Numbered from the stretch's first letter, positions 1 to 8,148 are shown. The stretch: DNA of 33,207 bases from Enterocloster bolteae (GCA_021772025.1 JAETNT010000047.1:1-33207), one strand, 5' to 3'. Notes: generated from the letters alone by a model not told the origin. Numbers and translations: made by a program.

Positions 1-116
1 GTCTAGTGAGAACATATACCTGTCCTCTTAGTGAGGTATTAAACGAGGTTAGAGGACATGGTGTAATGTGAACACTTGACGAGGTATTGAACGAGTCTAG
101 TGAGAACATATACCTG
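1..116. repeat. tandem hairpin-forming repeats with a conserved loop
   Basis: A 22-bp string (GTCTAGTGAGAACATATACC plus TG) occurs at 1-22 and again at 95-116. Between them lie two hairpin modules. The module at 21-58 has an 8-bp perfect stem (TGTCCTCT with AGAGGACA). The module at 60-114 has an outer stem (60-69 with 106-114, one bulged A), a 3x3 internal loop and an inner stem (73-80 with 95-102, one T-T mismatch). Both have the same 14-nt loop, GAGGTATTRAACGA (33-46 and 81-94), although their stem sequences differ. Bases 1-22 are the right half of a third copy cut by the window edge. The array ends about 30 bp before the cysE start. The function is not known. Confidence 0.75.
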
Positions 117-146
117 GGATGCTTTACTCTTGAAAGGAAGGTTTAT

Positions 147-809
147 ATGATATTAAAAGATATATGGCTGGACGTAAAAGCAGTCCAGGCCAGAGACCCG
201 GCGGCCAGAAATGCTTTGGAGGTGCTGCTGCTATATCAGGGCGTTCATGCGCTGATCTGGCATCGTTTTGCTCACTGGTTTTATAAGCACCGAATGTTTT
301 TTGCTGCACGTCTGTTGTCTCAGCTGGCCAGATTTTTTACACTGATTGAGATCCACCCGGGCGCGGAACTGGGCCACGGCATTTTAATCGATCACGGTAC
401 AGGCGTGGTAATCGGTGAAACTGCAGTGGTAGGTGACAACTGCACCATTTATCAGGGGGTTACCTTGGGAGGCGTAGGATTAAATAAAGGAAAGCGTCAC
501 CCTACTTTGGGCAACAATGTTACGGTAGGAGCAGGAGCCAAGATTTTGGGGGCCTTTGAGGTAGGAGACAACTGTAACATCGCCGCCAACGCAGTGCTGT
601 TAAAGCCCCTGGAGAGCAATGTTACTGCCGTGGGAATCCCTGCCCGCCCAGTAAAAAAAGACGGCATTCCTTTGCCAAAAGAAGAACGATACGCTTCTGT
701 CCGAAGCCTGGGCGATAATACCAGAAAAATAGCAGAAATGGAAGAGCGGATCCGGGAACTGGAGGCTTTGGTGGAAAAGCTTATTAATGAGCAGGAGAAT
801 GCGAAATAA
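147..809 (+). CDS. cysE: serine O-acetyltransferase
   Basis: Transfers acetyl from acetyl-CoA to L-serine, the first step of cysteine synthesis; cytosolic. The 220-aa protein has an alpha-helical N-terminal part and then a left-handed beta-helix of hexapeptide repeats, seen from HPGAELGHG onward, with the active-site stretch DHGTGVVIGE and then YQGVTLGG. The last ~30 residues are rich in E, K, R and L and look like a coiled coil. The ATG at 147 is chosen because GAAAGGAAGG (132-141) precedes it and the N-terminus MILKDIWLDVKAVQ fits the family. The upstream in-frame ATG at 87 lies inside the hairpin repeat array. It appears to be a single-gene unit followed by a hairpin. No T-box features were seen in the short upstream region. 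Confidence 0.93.
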   Translation: MILKDIWLDVKAVQARDPAARNALEVLLLYQGVHALIWHRFAHWFYKHRMFFAARLLSQLARFFTLIEIHPGAELGHGILIDHGTGVVIGETAVVGDNCTIYQGVTLGGVGLNKGKRHPTLGNNVTVGAGAKILGAFEVGDNCNIAANAVLLKPLESNVTAVGIPARPVKKDGIPLPKEERYASVRSLGDNTRKIAEMEERIRELEALVEKLINEQENAK

Positions 810-840
810 AGATCCAAGAGACATATAAAATATTTTTTGT

Positions 841-868
841 TTTCGGCAGCTCGTAAGGGCTGCCGAAA
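841..868 (+). terminator. hairpin after cysE, probable terminator
   Basis: TTTCGGCAGC (841-850) pairs perfectly with GCTGCCGAAA (859-868) around an 8-nt loop. The tract after it (GTTGTTGTGG) is only moderately T-rich, so termination may be weak or need Rho. The position just after the cysE stop supports a terminator role. Confidence 0.55.
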
Positions 869-940
869 GTTGTTGTGGCCTTCAATATTGGCTGTTTACT
901 GAGGGTAGCGGCGATATTTACAAAATTTTAAGATTACTAC

Positions 941-969
941 TTGACTTTTTGCAATCTGTATTATATCGT
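941..969 (+). promoter_or_regulatory. promoter of the TetR-DUF4180 unit
   Basis: TTGACT (941-946), 17-bp spacer, then TATCGT (964-969). The -35 is strong and the -10 is 4/6. It lies immediately upstream of the palindromic operator, so a repressor bound there would cover the transcription start. Confidence 0.5.
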
Positions 970-972
970 ATA

Positions 973-1000
973 TATGACTGAAACGGTATTTTTAGTCATA
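973..1000. promoter_or_regulatory. palindromic operator, probable TetR autoregulatory site
   Basis: TATGACTGAAA (973-983) and TTTTAGTCATA (990-1000) are inverted repeats matching at 10 of 11 positions around a 6-bp centre. The palindrome lies between the -10 box and the regulator's start codon. That is the usual place for a TetR-family repressor to control its own operon. Assignment to the adjacent regulator is inferred. Confidence 0.65.
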
Positions 1001-1017
1001 AAAAAGAGGAAGAACTT

Positions 1018-1596
1018 ATGTCAAGAAGTTTTACAGAATGGGAAAAAGCAAATATTAAAAGAAGTTTACAGGAAGCCTGCAAACAGAGTTGGACACAGTA
1101 TGGCTATAAAAAGACCAGTGTAGATGAACTTTGCAGACAGGCAGGCATTTCAAAGGGGGCGTTTTATCTTTTTTTTGAATCAAAAGAAGCCCTTTTTTGT
1201 GAAATCTTGTGTTCTGTTCAGGAACAAATCCGTGATATGGCTTTCCAAACAATGGAAAGACAAAAAGATAAGCATGGGGTTGCAAAAGCCCTAAAGCTTA
1301 TTTATCAGGAATACAATAAGAATAATTTTTTATACAATTCTAATACCGCGGATTTTATGATTTTCATGAACCGGCTAACAAAAGAGCAGATGAAAAGAAT
1401 TGAGGCATCTAGCGATATGAGTCGGCAGCTTTTTCTTGGCCGACCCCATTTGAAGCTTAAAGTTGCCCCGGATATGGCGGCATCCGTCATTTATTCTTTA
1501 ATTATGAATATCAAAAATAAAGACATTCTTCCCTATGATCATACAGAAACCTTTGATTTTATGGTTGATCATTTAATTGACAGCTTATATGAGTAA
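1018..1596 (+). CDS. TetR/AcrR-family transcriptional regulator
   Basis: A 192-aa one-component regulator. The N-terminal helix-turn-helix spans roughly residues 10-60, with the recognition segment SVDELCRQAGISKGAFYLFF typical of TetR proteins and then SKEALF. The C-terminal two thirds are helical and would form the ligand-binding and dimer part; the ligand cannot be told from sequence. The ATG at 1018 has a purine-rich site (GAGGAAG) just upstream. The palindrome at 973-1000 in its own leader is the likely operator. DUF4180 follows 13 bp after the stop, so it is probably co-transcribed and de-repressed with the regulator. Confidence 0.9.
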   Translation: MSRSFTEWEKANIKRSLQEACKQSWTQYGYKKTSVDELCRQAGISKGAFYLFFESKEALFCEILCSVQEQIRDMAFQTMERQKDKHGVAKALKLIYQEYNKNNFLYNSNTADFMIFMNRLTKEQMKRIEASSDMSRQLFLGRPHLKLKVAPDMAASVIYSLIMNIKNKDILPYDHTETFDFMVDHLIDSLYE

Positions 1597-1609
1597 TAGG
1601 AGGCAGAAA

Positions 1610-1978
1610 ATGAAAACAGAAGTTGTGAGAAAACATAATATAGAAATTGCGGTAGTAAGCAGCGATGAGCCGGTGATTACAGATGTTCAGTCCGCCTTGG
1701 ATTTGATTATGACCGTAAAGTATGAAACCGGTTGTACCAATATTGCTATAAATAAAGAGGCTATTACAGAAGATTTCTTTGTTTTAAGCACCTGCCTGGC
1801 AGGAGAACTATTGCAGAAATTTATCAATTATGGTATCAGGTTCGGGATATATGGGGATTTTTCAAACTATACCAGCAAACCGCTGAAAGACTTTATCTAT
1901 GAAAGCAACAGAGGAAAAGATATTTACTTTCAGCCCAGCGTTTCTCTGGTAGTTGATAAGCTCTCAACAATTTATTAA
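1610..1978 (+). CDS. DUF4180 domain protein
   Basis: A 122-aa protein matching the DUF4180 family: FFVLSTCLAGELLQKFINYG, GIYGDFSNYTS, then KDFIYESNRGKDIYF, the conserved core as I remember it. There is no signal peptide or membrane segment. Biochemical function is not established. The start is the ATG at 1610 behind AGGAGG (1598-1603); an upstream in-frame start at 1577 would overlap the tetR gene. DUF4180 genes commonly sit beside TetR-type regulators, as here, so the protein may sense or respond to whatever the regulator detects (inference). Confidence 0.85.
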   Translation: MKTEVVRKHNIEIAVVSSDEPVITDVQSALDLIMTVKYETGCTNIAINKEAITEDFFVLSTCLAGELLQKFINYGIRFGIYGDFSNYTSKPLKDFIYESNRGKDIYFQPSVSLVVDKLSTIY

Positions 1979-1996
1979 TGATTAAGGATCGAACCC

Positions 1997-2830
1997 ATGG
2001 AAGAATACCGTATTATCGAACAAAGCATTATTAAACAATTCCGAAAATCTATCTGGCGGCCTTTTGTAAGGGCTCTCAATGACTATAATATGATAGAAGA
2101 GGGGGATCGGATTGCCGTCTGCATCTCCGGAGGCAAGGATTCCATGCTGCTGGCAAAATGTATGCAGGAAATTTTGCGCCACGGCAAGATGGAATTCGGC
2201 CTTAAATTTTTGGTTATGGATCCGGGGTATCATCCTGACAACCGCCGTCTTATTGAAGAAAATGCCAGGCGGATGAACATTCCTGTTCACATCTGTGACT
2301 CGGACATTTTTGATATTGTGGTGGATGTGAATCAATCCCCTTGTTATCTTTGCGCTCGTATGCGCCGGGGCTATCTCTATGCTCATGCTAAGGAGCTGGG
2401 ATGCAATAAGATTGCTCTGGGCCATCATTTTGATGATGCCATTGAAACGACATTGATGAGCGTGCTGTACGGCGGTCAGTTCAACACTATGATGCCAAAA
2501 CTTCACAGCACTAATTTTCCGGGGATGGAACTGATCCGCCCTTTGTATCTGGTAAAGGAAAAAGCGATTCTGGAATGGAAAGAGTACAACCATCTGAGAT
2601 TTCTTCAGTGTGCCTGCCGCTTTACCGAACAGATTGCCAGAGAAAAGGCTTTGGAAGAGCAGGTTCATTCTTCCAAACGCCAGGAAATCAAAGAGCTGAT
2701 TCAGGAACTTCGAACAATTAACCCTGGAGTGGACATGAATATTTTCCGAAGTGCGGAAAATGTCAATTTGGATGCCTGTATTGGGTATGTAAAAAACGGA
2801 AAGCGCCGCTGCTTTCTGGAAGAGTATTAG
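1997..2830 (+). CDS. TtcA-family tRNA thiolation (PP-loop) enzyme
   Basis: A 277-aa member of the TtcA/TilS PP-loop ATPase superfamily, which activates a tRNA base by adenylation before sulfur insertion (2-thiocytidine at position 32 for true TtcA). The PP-loop SGGKDS is at residues 44-49. A CYLC pair (C116, C119) and the later CACRF motif could hold the Fe-S cluster that TtcA enzymes use. GHHFDDAIETTLMSVLYGG is the other family signature. The start at 1997 has AAGGA at 1985-1989. It begins 18 bp after DUF4180 and may be in the same transcript. Substrate specificity within the family is not settled by sequence alone. Confidence 0.85.
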   Translation: MEEYRIIEQSIIKQFRKSIWRPFVRALNDYNMIEEGDRIAVCISGGKDSMLLAKCMQEILRHGKMEFGLKFLVMDPGYHPDNRRLIEENARRMNIPVHICDSDIFDIVVDVNQSPCYLCARMRRGYLYAHAKELGCNKIALGHHFDDAIETTLMSVLYGGQFNTMMPKLHSTNFPGMELIRPLYLVKEKAILEWKEYNHLRFLQCACRFTEQIAREKALEEQVHSSKRQEIKELIQELRTINPGVDMNIFRSAENVNLDACIGYVKNGKRRCFLEEY

Positions 2831-2917
2831 GACATAGAGGAAAGGCGCTTCATTCCCCGCATAATCTCCCGGTCTCCCGCATACATTTTCCTAAGGAAAG
2901 AAAGGCGGGCAGGTATT

Positions 2918-4498
2918 ATGGAATTAGTGAAAAAGCAGATACATATGAACCGGTGGAAGGGAAATGTGACTACCCAAGTGACCCTGGATGATGATTTTAT
3001 TGTGCCGGATACTATGGACGACATGGCCCAGGTGCTTTTGGACAACGGGGAGGTTCAGATAGAGTCCGTAAAAAATCAAGGAGAAAAAGTTCTGGTAAAG
3101 GGAAAACTGGATTTTCAGGTACTTTATCGGAGAGAAGAGGGAGGACTCCAGGCTCTTGGGGGAAGCATTCCGTTTGAGGAGACCATTAATGTGCCGGGGT
3201 TGGAAGAAAGAGATGATGTAAGTTTAAATTCTGAGCTGGAGGATTTAAGCACCGGCATGGTTAATGCCAGAAAGCTGGGAGTTAAGGCTATCGTAACCCT
3301 GGAAGTGAGAGTGGAAAGTCTTTATCAGACAGAAGCTGCAGTAGACGTGGAAGACTTGAAACCTGTATCCGGCATCAGAACCGGCAACGTTCTGGTCCAG
3401 CACCGAACCATGGATGTTGCGGCTATTGCGGCCCGCCACAAAGATACTTTCCGCATTAAGGAGCAAATGTCATTATCCGGAAACAAACCGAACATCGACC
3501 AATTATTATGGAAAGAAATGCGCCTGTGCGGTGTTTCTGCCCGTCCTGTGGACGGACGGATGCAGATAGACGGAAGCCTGGCAGTTTTTGTTATTTATTC
3601 AGGGGAAGGAGAAGAGACTCCGGTACAATGGTGGGAGGAAACTATTCCTTTTTCCGGAGAAGTGGAAATAGCGGATGCGGATGCAGATATGATCCCGGTG
3701 GTTAATATGCGTCTGGCCCACAAGGATGTAGAGGCGCGGCCGGACTATGACGGAGAAATGCGGGATCTGGACGTGGACGCGGTTTTAGAGCTGGACATGA
3801 AACTCTATGAGGAACAGGAACCTCAGCTGTTAAGTGATCTTTATGCAGTGGACAGAGAATTGACTCCGGTGACCAAAGAAGCCTGCTTTGAGCAGATACT
3901 TACAAAAAACGGTTGTAAATGCCGGGTGGCAGAAAAGGTTTCTTTGGATCAGAATCAGAGGGTATTACAGATTTGCCATAGCAATGGAAACGTAAAAATA
4001 GACGAAATTTCCGTGGGAGAGAATCAGCTTATTATTGACGGCGTAGTGGAGATTTCCCTGCTCTACCTGACCAGCGATGATTCTGCCCCGGTCCAGTCGG
4101 CGGATCATATGGTGCCCTTCCATTGCACGGCAGAAGCCAGGGGGATTCGGGAGGACAGCGTTTACCAGGTCATTCCGGGATTAGAGCAGCTTACTGCAGT
4201 AATGGTAGGGGGAGATGGCGTAGAGGTAAAGGCTGTGGTGGCTCTGGATGTACTGGTGCTCCAGCCTGTGTGTGAGACTGTGATTACCGGTGTAACGGAA
4301 CAGCCGCTGGATTTAGAGAAGCTTCAGGATATGCCTGGGATTGTAGGATATATCGTTCAGTCCGGTGATAGTTTGTGGAAAATTTCAAAAAAATTCCATA
4401 CAACAGTGGACAGTATAATGGCGATGAATGAGCTGTCCAGCGACGAAATTCGAATTGGCGACAGACTGATTTTGGTAAAAGAAGTGGCTCAGGGATAA
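2918..4498 (+). CDS. SPOCS-domain (DUF3794) LysM protein, spore-coat/morphogenesis type
   Basis: A 526-aa protein with repeated DUF3794 (SPOCS) modules over roughly residues 1-460 and one C-terminal LysM at about 478-521 (YIVQSGDSLWKISKKFHTTV onward, ending IGDRLILV). LysM binds peptidoglycan-type glycans. SPOCS domains occur in clostridial spore-coat and sporulation proteins, so the protein probably sits at the forespore or cortex/coat surface. There is no signal peptide, which fits deposition from the mother-cell cytosol. GAAAGAAAGG precedes the ATG. The gene ends at the strong terminator at 4518-4560. It is acidic, with many D and E residues throughout. Confidence 0.85.
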   Translation: MELVKKQIHMNRWKGNVTTQVTLDDDFIVPDTMDDMAQVLLDNGEVQIESVKNQGEKVLVKGKLDFQVLYRREEGGLQALGGSIPFEETINVPGLEERDDVSLNSELEDLSTGMVNARKLGVKAIVTLEVRVESLYQTEAAVDVEDLKPVSGIRTGNVLVQHRTMDVAAIAARHKDTFRIKEQMSLSGNKPNIDQLLWKEMRLCGVSARPVDGRMQIDGSLAVFVIYSGEGEETPVQWWEETIPFSGEVEIADADADMIPVVNMRLAHKDVEARPDYDGEMRDLDVDAVLELDMKLYEEQEPQLLSDLYAVDRELTPVTKEACFEQILTKNGCKCRVAEKVSLDQNQRVLQICHSNGNVKIDEISVGENQLIIDGVVEISLLYLTSDDSAPVQSADHMVPFHCTAEARGIREDSVYQVIPGLEQLTAVMVGGDGVEVKAVVALDVLVLQPVCETVITGVTEQPLDLEKLQDMPGIVGYIVQSGDSLWKISKKFHTTVDSIMAMNELSSDEIRIGDRLILVKEVAQG

Positions 4499-4517
4499 TT
4501 TTATGAAATTTGGAGAT

Positions 4518-4560
4518 ACCCATACTGTACACAAATAATCTGCTGTGCGGTATGGGTTTT
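4518..4560 (+). terminator. intrinsic terminator after the SPOCS/LysM gene
   Basis: ACCCATACTGTACA (4518-4531) pairs with TGTGCGGTATGGGT (4544-4557), a 14-bp stem with two G-T wobbles, followed by a short T run. It separates the SPOCS/LysM gene from the superoxide reductase gene. Confidence 0.8.
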
Positions 4561-4611
4561 GCCGTTTGATAGACGGCTGCCTGCCGTTTGCCTTCAAAGG
4601 AGGAATTTGCA

Positions 4612-5007
4612 ATGAAATCAAATCAGGAACCAATATTTTTAATCGGTCAGCACGGTCAGGCTGTTATAGAGGTCTTAGACGGTCCTCACCAGGAAAATTT
4701 TAAGTGCTGTGATCAGCCTATGGGACTGCTCCTTGCCAATACCACGGATGGGGCCAAGGAAAAGCACCTTCCCCAGGTAAAGGTAAAAGGAAATAAGGTT
4801 ACAGTTAAGGTGGGAGAAAATCCTCATCCCATGACCAGTGAACACAATATTCAGTGGATTTACCTCCAGACGGAAAAAGGCTGTCAGAGACGGATTCTGG
4901 AGCCGGATAAGCCGGCAGAGGCGGAATTTTTGGTGGCAGATGATGACAAGCCGGTGGCGGTATACTCCCACTGCAACCTTCATGGATTTTGGAAGACCAG
5001 CCTGTAA
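4612..5007 (+). CDS. superoxide reductase (desulfoferrodoxin C-terminal domain type)
   Basis: Reduces superoxide to hydrogen peroxide without making oxygen, a typical oxidative-stress defence of anaerobes. The 131-aa protein has all five ligands of the Fe(His)4Cys centre: H52 (in EKHLP), H72 and H78 (in PHPMTSEH), C121 and H124 (in CNLHG). The conserved Glu-Lys pair before H52 is present. The N-terminal desulforedoxin Cys4 iron site of two-iron enzymes is missing: only the KCCDQPM stretch remains, so this is a one-iron form. The start at 4612 follows AAAGGAGG (4597-4604). It lies downstream of a terminator, so it probably has its own promoter, which I could not place. Confidence 0.92.
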   Translation: MKSNQEPIFLIGQHGQAVIEVLDGPHQENFKCCDQPMGLLLANTTDGAKEKHLPQVKVKGNKVTVKVGENPHPMTSEHNIQWIYLQTEKGCQRRILEPDKPAEAEFLVADDDKPVAVYSHCNLHGFWKTSL

Positions 5008-5026
5008 AAGCAGGACATACACCTTT

Positions 5027-5056
5027 TTGCCATTGTGTGATATAATATAATATAAA
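5027..5056 (+). promoter_or_regulatory. promoter upstream of the GIY-YIG gene
   Basis: TTGCCA (5027-5032), 18-bp spacer, TATAAA (5051-5056), within a run of overlapping TATAAT-like boxes (5041-5056). It would give a leader of about 120 nt before the GIY-YIG start. Confidence 0.5.
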
Positions 5057-5106
5057 CACCTTGTGCATCCAGCTGGTGCTTCATCATAGATTACAGGGCA
5101 ACCTGG

Positions 5107-5141
5107 ACGGTAATGATGCAGTTGCAAAGCATAATTACCGT
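5107..5141 (+). other. stable hairpin in the leader of the GIY-YIG gene
   Basis: ACGGTAAT (5107-5114) pairs with ATTACCGT (5134-5141). After one G-A mismatch the stem continues with ATGC/GCAT and a 9-nt loop. No T run follows, so it does not look like a terminator. It lies between a likely promoter and the start codon. Confidence 0.6.
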
Positions 5142-5183
5142 TTACATAGCAAACCGGAATTTTTATAACAAAGAGGCAAAACC

Positions 5184-5462
5184 ATGAATTATACTTATAT
5201 TCTCCAATGTGCGGACGGAACTTTCTACTGCGGTTGGACAAACTGTCTGGAAAAACGTCTGAAGGCTCATAATCAAGGCGCCGGAGCAAAATACACCAAG
5301 AGCCGCCGCCCGGTGGCCCTTGCTTATTATGAAGAATTTAATACCAAAACAGAAGCTATGCGCCGGGAAGCAGCCATAAAAAAGCTGACCAGAGACCAAA
5401 AAAAGCGTTTAATTGCTGCCAGAGCAAAGAATCATGCTACAAATGCGTACATCATAATGTAA
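5184..5462 (+). CDS. GIY-YIG nuclease-superfamily protein (UPF0213/YhbQ type)
   Basis: A 92-aa stand-alone GIY-YIG domain. The two signature strands read YTYILQC and FYCGWT, followed by the helix TNCLEKRLKAHNQG and the KYTKSRRPVALAYYEEF segment, the pattern of the YhbQ/YazA family. These small proteins are predicted structure-specific DNA nucleases; their cellular role is poorly known. The start at 5184 has AGAGG upstream. The 3' end overlaps the convergent hemolysin-III gene by 31 bp, so antisense effects between the two mRNAs are possible. Confidence 0.87.
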   Translation: MNYTYILQCADGTFYCGWTNCLEKRLKAHNQGAGAKYTKSRRPVALAYYEEFNTKTEAMRREAAIKKLTRDQKKRLIAARAKNHATNAYIIM

Positions 5463-6106
5463 TGGCATAAGCTGCCCCCCATGACGAAAAGATGAAAAAT
5501 TTCATGGGATCCGAAATACTTATGACGGGAGTTAAACAAAGGCAGCTTCATAGCATAGATTACACCGCCTACAGTGTAAATAACTCCGCCTGCTAACAGC
5601 CAGCAGAACGCTGCAGTAGGGAGAGCCTGGACAATCCGGGTAAAAGCAAGGATGCAGACCCAGCCCATTGCAATATACAGGCAGGAAGAAAACCATTTGG
5701 GGCATGTGATCCAGAAAGCCTTAATGATAATGCCGGCAATGGCAATTCCCCAAACCAGGCCTAGCAGCAGCCAACCGGTTCTGTCGCCTAATACAATCAT
5801 ACATACCGGAGTATAGGTTCCGGCAATCAGGATAAAAATCATCATATGATCCAGCTTGCGGAGAAGCCGGTTGATTTTTGGGGAAATGTCCAGAGCGTGG
5901 TAGGTGGCGCTGGCGGCATACAATAGGATCATGCTGACAATAAATACCGCAAGGGCTGCTACATGAAAATGTCCGGGCTCTCGGGCGGCCTTTATGAGCA
6001 GAGGGCCGGCAGCCAGAATTGCCAGAGCCATGGCGATAAAATGAGTGATAGCGCTGCCTGGATCTTTTATTTTAGAAAGGCTGGATTTTATAACTTTATG
6101 TGACAT
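5432..6106 (-). CDS. hemolysin III / PAQR-type integral membrane protein
   Basis: A 224-aa membrane protein of the Hly-III/YqfA branch of the PAQR superfamily with about seven hydrophobic segments. The conserved metal-binding-type residues are visible: SATYHAL in the second segment, RKLDHMMIFILIAGTYTP, and near the end HEIFHLFVMGGSLCHY. Family members are linked to membrane stress and membrane energetics in bacteria; the hemolysin name is historical. A perfect AAGGAGG lies just upstream of the ATG (minus strand, around 6113-6119). It is convergent with the GIY-YIG gene and divergent from the pseudouridine synthase. Confidence 0.9.
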   Translation of the reverse strand: MSHKVIKSSLSKIKDPGSAITHFIAMALAILAAGPLLIKAAREPGHFHVAALAVFIVSMILLYAASATYHALDISPKINRLLRKLDHMMIFILIAGTYTPVCMIVLGDRTGWLLLGLVWGIAIAGIIIKAFWITCPKWFSSCLYIAMGWVCILAFTRIVQALPTAAFCWLLAGGVIYTVGGVIYAMKLPLFNSRHKYFGSHEIFHLFVMGGSLCHYIMMYAFVA

Positions 6107-6173
6107 AACGATACCTCCTTAAAACCGAAACCTTATAACATAGTATTAAAAACTACATAATGTTATATTACAT

Positions 6174-6201
6174 ACTATACACTATTTAAAAAAAGATGCA
6201 A
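6174..6201 (-). promoter_or_regulatory. promoter of the hemolysin-III gene
   Basis: On the minus strand, TTGCAT (6201-6196), a 16-bp spacer, then TATAGT (6179-6174), about 65 bp before the start codon. A 7-bp inverted repeat (ATAGTAT at 6140-6146, ATACTAT at 6172-6178) overlaps the -10. Confidence 0.45.
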
Positions 6202-6269
6202 GGATTTTATAAAAAATTTACTTTTTTATTTTGTCGTTGTGGAGAAACAGAAAGGCGGGAATACAGAAG

Positions 6270-6995
6270 ATGCTTCAGATTTTATATGAGGATCCCTACA
6301 TTATTGTGCCGGTAAAGCCGGCGGGGATAGAAGCTCAATCCAGCCGCAGTTTTGAGCCGGATATGGTCAGTGAACTGCGGAAACATATAAACAAGTTATC
6401 CACAAGAACGTCCACAGAAGCGGCAGAACCTTATGTGGGAGTTATCCACAGACTGGATAAGCCTGTAGGCGGAGTTATGGTCTATGCAAAGACGCGAAAA
6501 GCCGCTGCGGTTTTATCAAAACAGGTGCGGGAGGGTGTTTTGATAAAGAATTATTGTGCTGTACTTTGTGGAAAACCTGTGGATAGTGTGGGGAAATATA
6601 CGGATTTTTTGAAAAAAGATGGAAAAAATAATTATTCACAAATTGTGGATAAGTCTGTGGATGAAAGTAAACGGGCAGAACTTTCTTACAAAATTTTGGA
6701 GACAAAGGTTGTGGACGGACAGGAGTTGTCTCTGGCAGAAATTCGGCTCCATACCGGCCGGCATCATCAAATCCGCGTTCAGTTTGCCGGACACGGTACA
6801 CCGCTATTAGGAGATGCCAAATACGGAAAATCACAGCAGAATCGGTTCCGTTCAAGCAGTTCTTTGGCTTTGTGGGCTGCGAAATTAACATTTTTTCATC
6901 CGGAAACGGGAGAAGCTATGACATTTTCGGCAAAGCCGGAGGGACGGGCTTTTGAAAGATTCGAGTCATATAGGGAAAGTTTTCCAGGAGAATAA
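6270..6995 (+). CDS. RluA/RluD-family RNA pseudouridine synthase
   Basis: Converts specific uridines in rRNA or tRNA to pseudouridine. The catalytic motif HRLDKPVGG is at residues 60-68 with the catalytic aspartate at D63; it differs from the more usual HRLDxxTSG but keeps the essential residues. LHTGRHHQIRVQFAGHGTPL and the following GDAKYG are the second family block. The 241-aa length is that of a single catalytic domain without an S4 domain. I use the ATG at 6270 with AAAGGCGGG (6251-6259) as ribosome binding site; a TTG at 6231 is in frame but has no such site. The target RNA cannot be told from sequence. Confidence 0.88.
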   Translation: MLQILYEDPYIIVPVKPAGIEAQSSRSFEPDMVSELRKHINKLSTRTSTEAAEPYVGVIHRLDKPVGGVMVYAKTRKAAAVLSKQVREGVLIKNYCAVLCGKPVDSVGKYTDFLKKDGKNNYSQIVDKSVDESKRAELSYKILETKVVDGQELSLAEIRLHTGRHHQIRVQFAGHGTPLLGDAKYGKSQQNRFRSSSSLALWAAKLTFFHPETGEAMTFSAKPEGRAFERFESYRESFPGE

Positions 6996-7060
6996 TTCGG
7001 CGGTTTTGGTTCATACTAGAATTTGTACAAAGGAAGTACGAATCAGAAATAGGTGAGACC

Positions 7061-8140
7061 ATGGAAAAACCGAAGGAGAAACTGAAGAAGATTCTTATTA
7101 TAGCAGGAGTTACGGGAGCGGTGTATGCAGGGTGCAAATACCTGCTGCCCCTCGTAATTCCTTTTTTTGCTGCTTATGGAACAGCAGTTCTTCTGGAACC
7201 GTCTGCCAGATGGATACAAAAAAGACTGTCCGTAAAAATAGGAGGAAAAATATGGAAGATTCCCATTGAAGCTGTGGGAGGAGCAGAGCTGGCTGCAGCG
7301 TTGCTTGCGTTAGGAGCCGGAATTTATTTTGGAAGCCGCAAACTGACAGAGCAGATCAAGCTTTTGGCAGATAGCTTGCCTCAGCTGGTCAGACAGTTCG
7401 ATACGTGGCTTACAGGATGCTGTCAATCTGCCGAGGAGATCTTTCATCTAAAATCCGGATATGTAGTCTGCCTGATGCAGGATATGCTGAGAGAATTGGG
7501 ATTGACGATAAAAACAGCCGCAATGCCTTACTTGATGGTTAATTCAGTTTCTGCATTTCAGTGGATTGTGGAAGGGATGGTAATCCTTCTGGTATTATTT
7601 CTGGCTACAGTATTGACCCTGGGCAAGCTGGAGGCTATCCGCAGATTTGAAAAGAAGTCTCTGTTTCGGGAAGAGTTTGCAGTGATTCATGAAAAATTCG
7701 GTATTTTTGGCAGAACCTATCTAAGAGTCCAGGGGGTAGTGCTTTTGCTGACAATAACGGTTTGCATGGTTGGGTTGTGGGCAATAAAAAACCCATATTA
7801 TATCCTTTTGGGGACAGGGATCGGCCTTCTGGATGCTCTGCCTCTTTTTGGAACCGGAACGGTATTAGTGCCATGGGCATTAGTGGAACTCCTTGCCGGG
7901 CGGGGAGGAAAGGCGGCCGCACTGATAGGACTCTATGCGCTTTGCTATATCCTGCGCCAGATTTTAGAAACCAGAATGATGGCCAAAGGAATGGGACTTT
8001 CCGCCTTGGAAACTTTGATTTCTCTCTATGCGGGACTTGAACTTTTCGGAGTGTGGGGCGTAATTCTGGGACCGGCGGCTCTTATGATGAGCAAAGCCCT
8101 TTTGGAGATTCTGGAGACGGCGCCGGTGAGAAAAAAATAA
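7061..8140 (+). CDS. ytvI: sporulation membrane protein YtvI, AI-2E transporter family
   Basis: A 359-aa multi-pass membrane protein of the AI-2E transporter-like family. Hydrophobic segments run from the N-terminal tail ([14 protein letters not shown], then [13 protein letters not shown]), through a central soluble stretch (about residues 90-165), to a C-terminal bundle with [21 protein letters not shown] and the final [14 protein letters not shown], which are family signatures. YtvI-type members are sporulation-linked in Bacillus and clostridia; the transported substrate is not known. It starts 65 bp after the pseudouridine synthase and could share its transcript. Confidence 0.85.
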   Translation: MEKPKEKLKKILIIAGVTGAVYAGCKYLLPLVIPFFAAYGTAVLLEPSARWIQKRLSVKIGGKIWKIPIEAVGGAELAAALLALGAGIYFGSRKLTEQIKLLADSLPQLVRQFDTWLTGCCQSAEEIFHLKSGYVVCLMQDMLRELGLTIKTAAMPYLMVNSVSAFQWIVEGMVILLVLFLATVLTLGKLEAIRRFEKKSLFREEFAVIHEKFGIFGRTYLRVQGVVLLLTITVCMVGLWAIKNPYYILLGTGIGLLDALPLFGTGTVLVPWALVELLAGRGGKAAALIGLYALCYILRQILETRMMAKGMGLSALETLISLYAGLELFGVWGVILGPAALMMSKALLEILETAPVRKK

Positions 8141-8148
8141 TTTTTTTC

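Noticed and set aside
1..146. T-box leader before cysE
   Set aside because: No T-box sequence, no specifier stem and no terminator/antiterminator pair; the region is the hairpin repeat array.
3508..3705. Small cysteine-rich open reading frame inside the SPOCS/LysM gene
   Set aside because: Lies wholly within a well-supported gene in another frame, without its own binding site.
6231..6269. TTG start for the pseudouridine synthase
   Set aside because: No binding site before it; the ATG at 6270 has AAAGGCGGG at a suitable distance and the family-like N-terminus.
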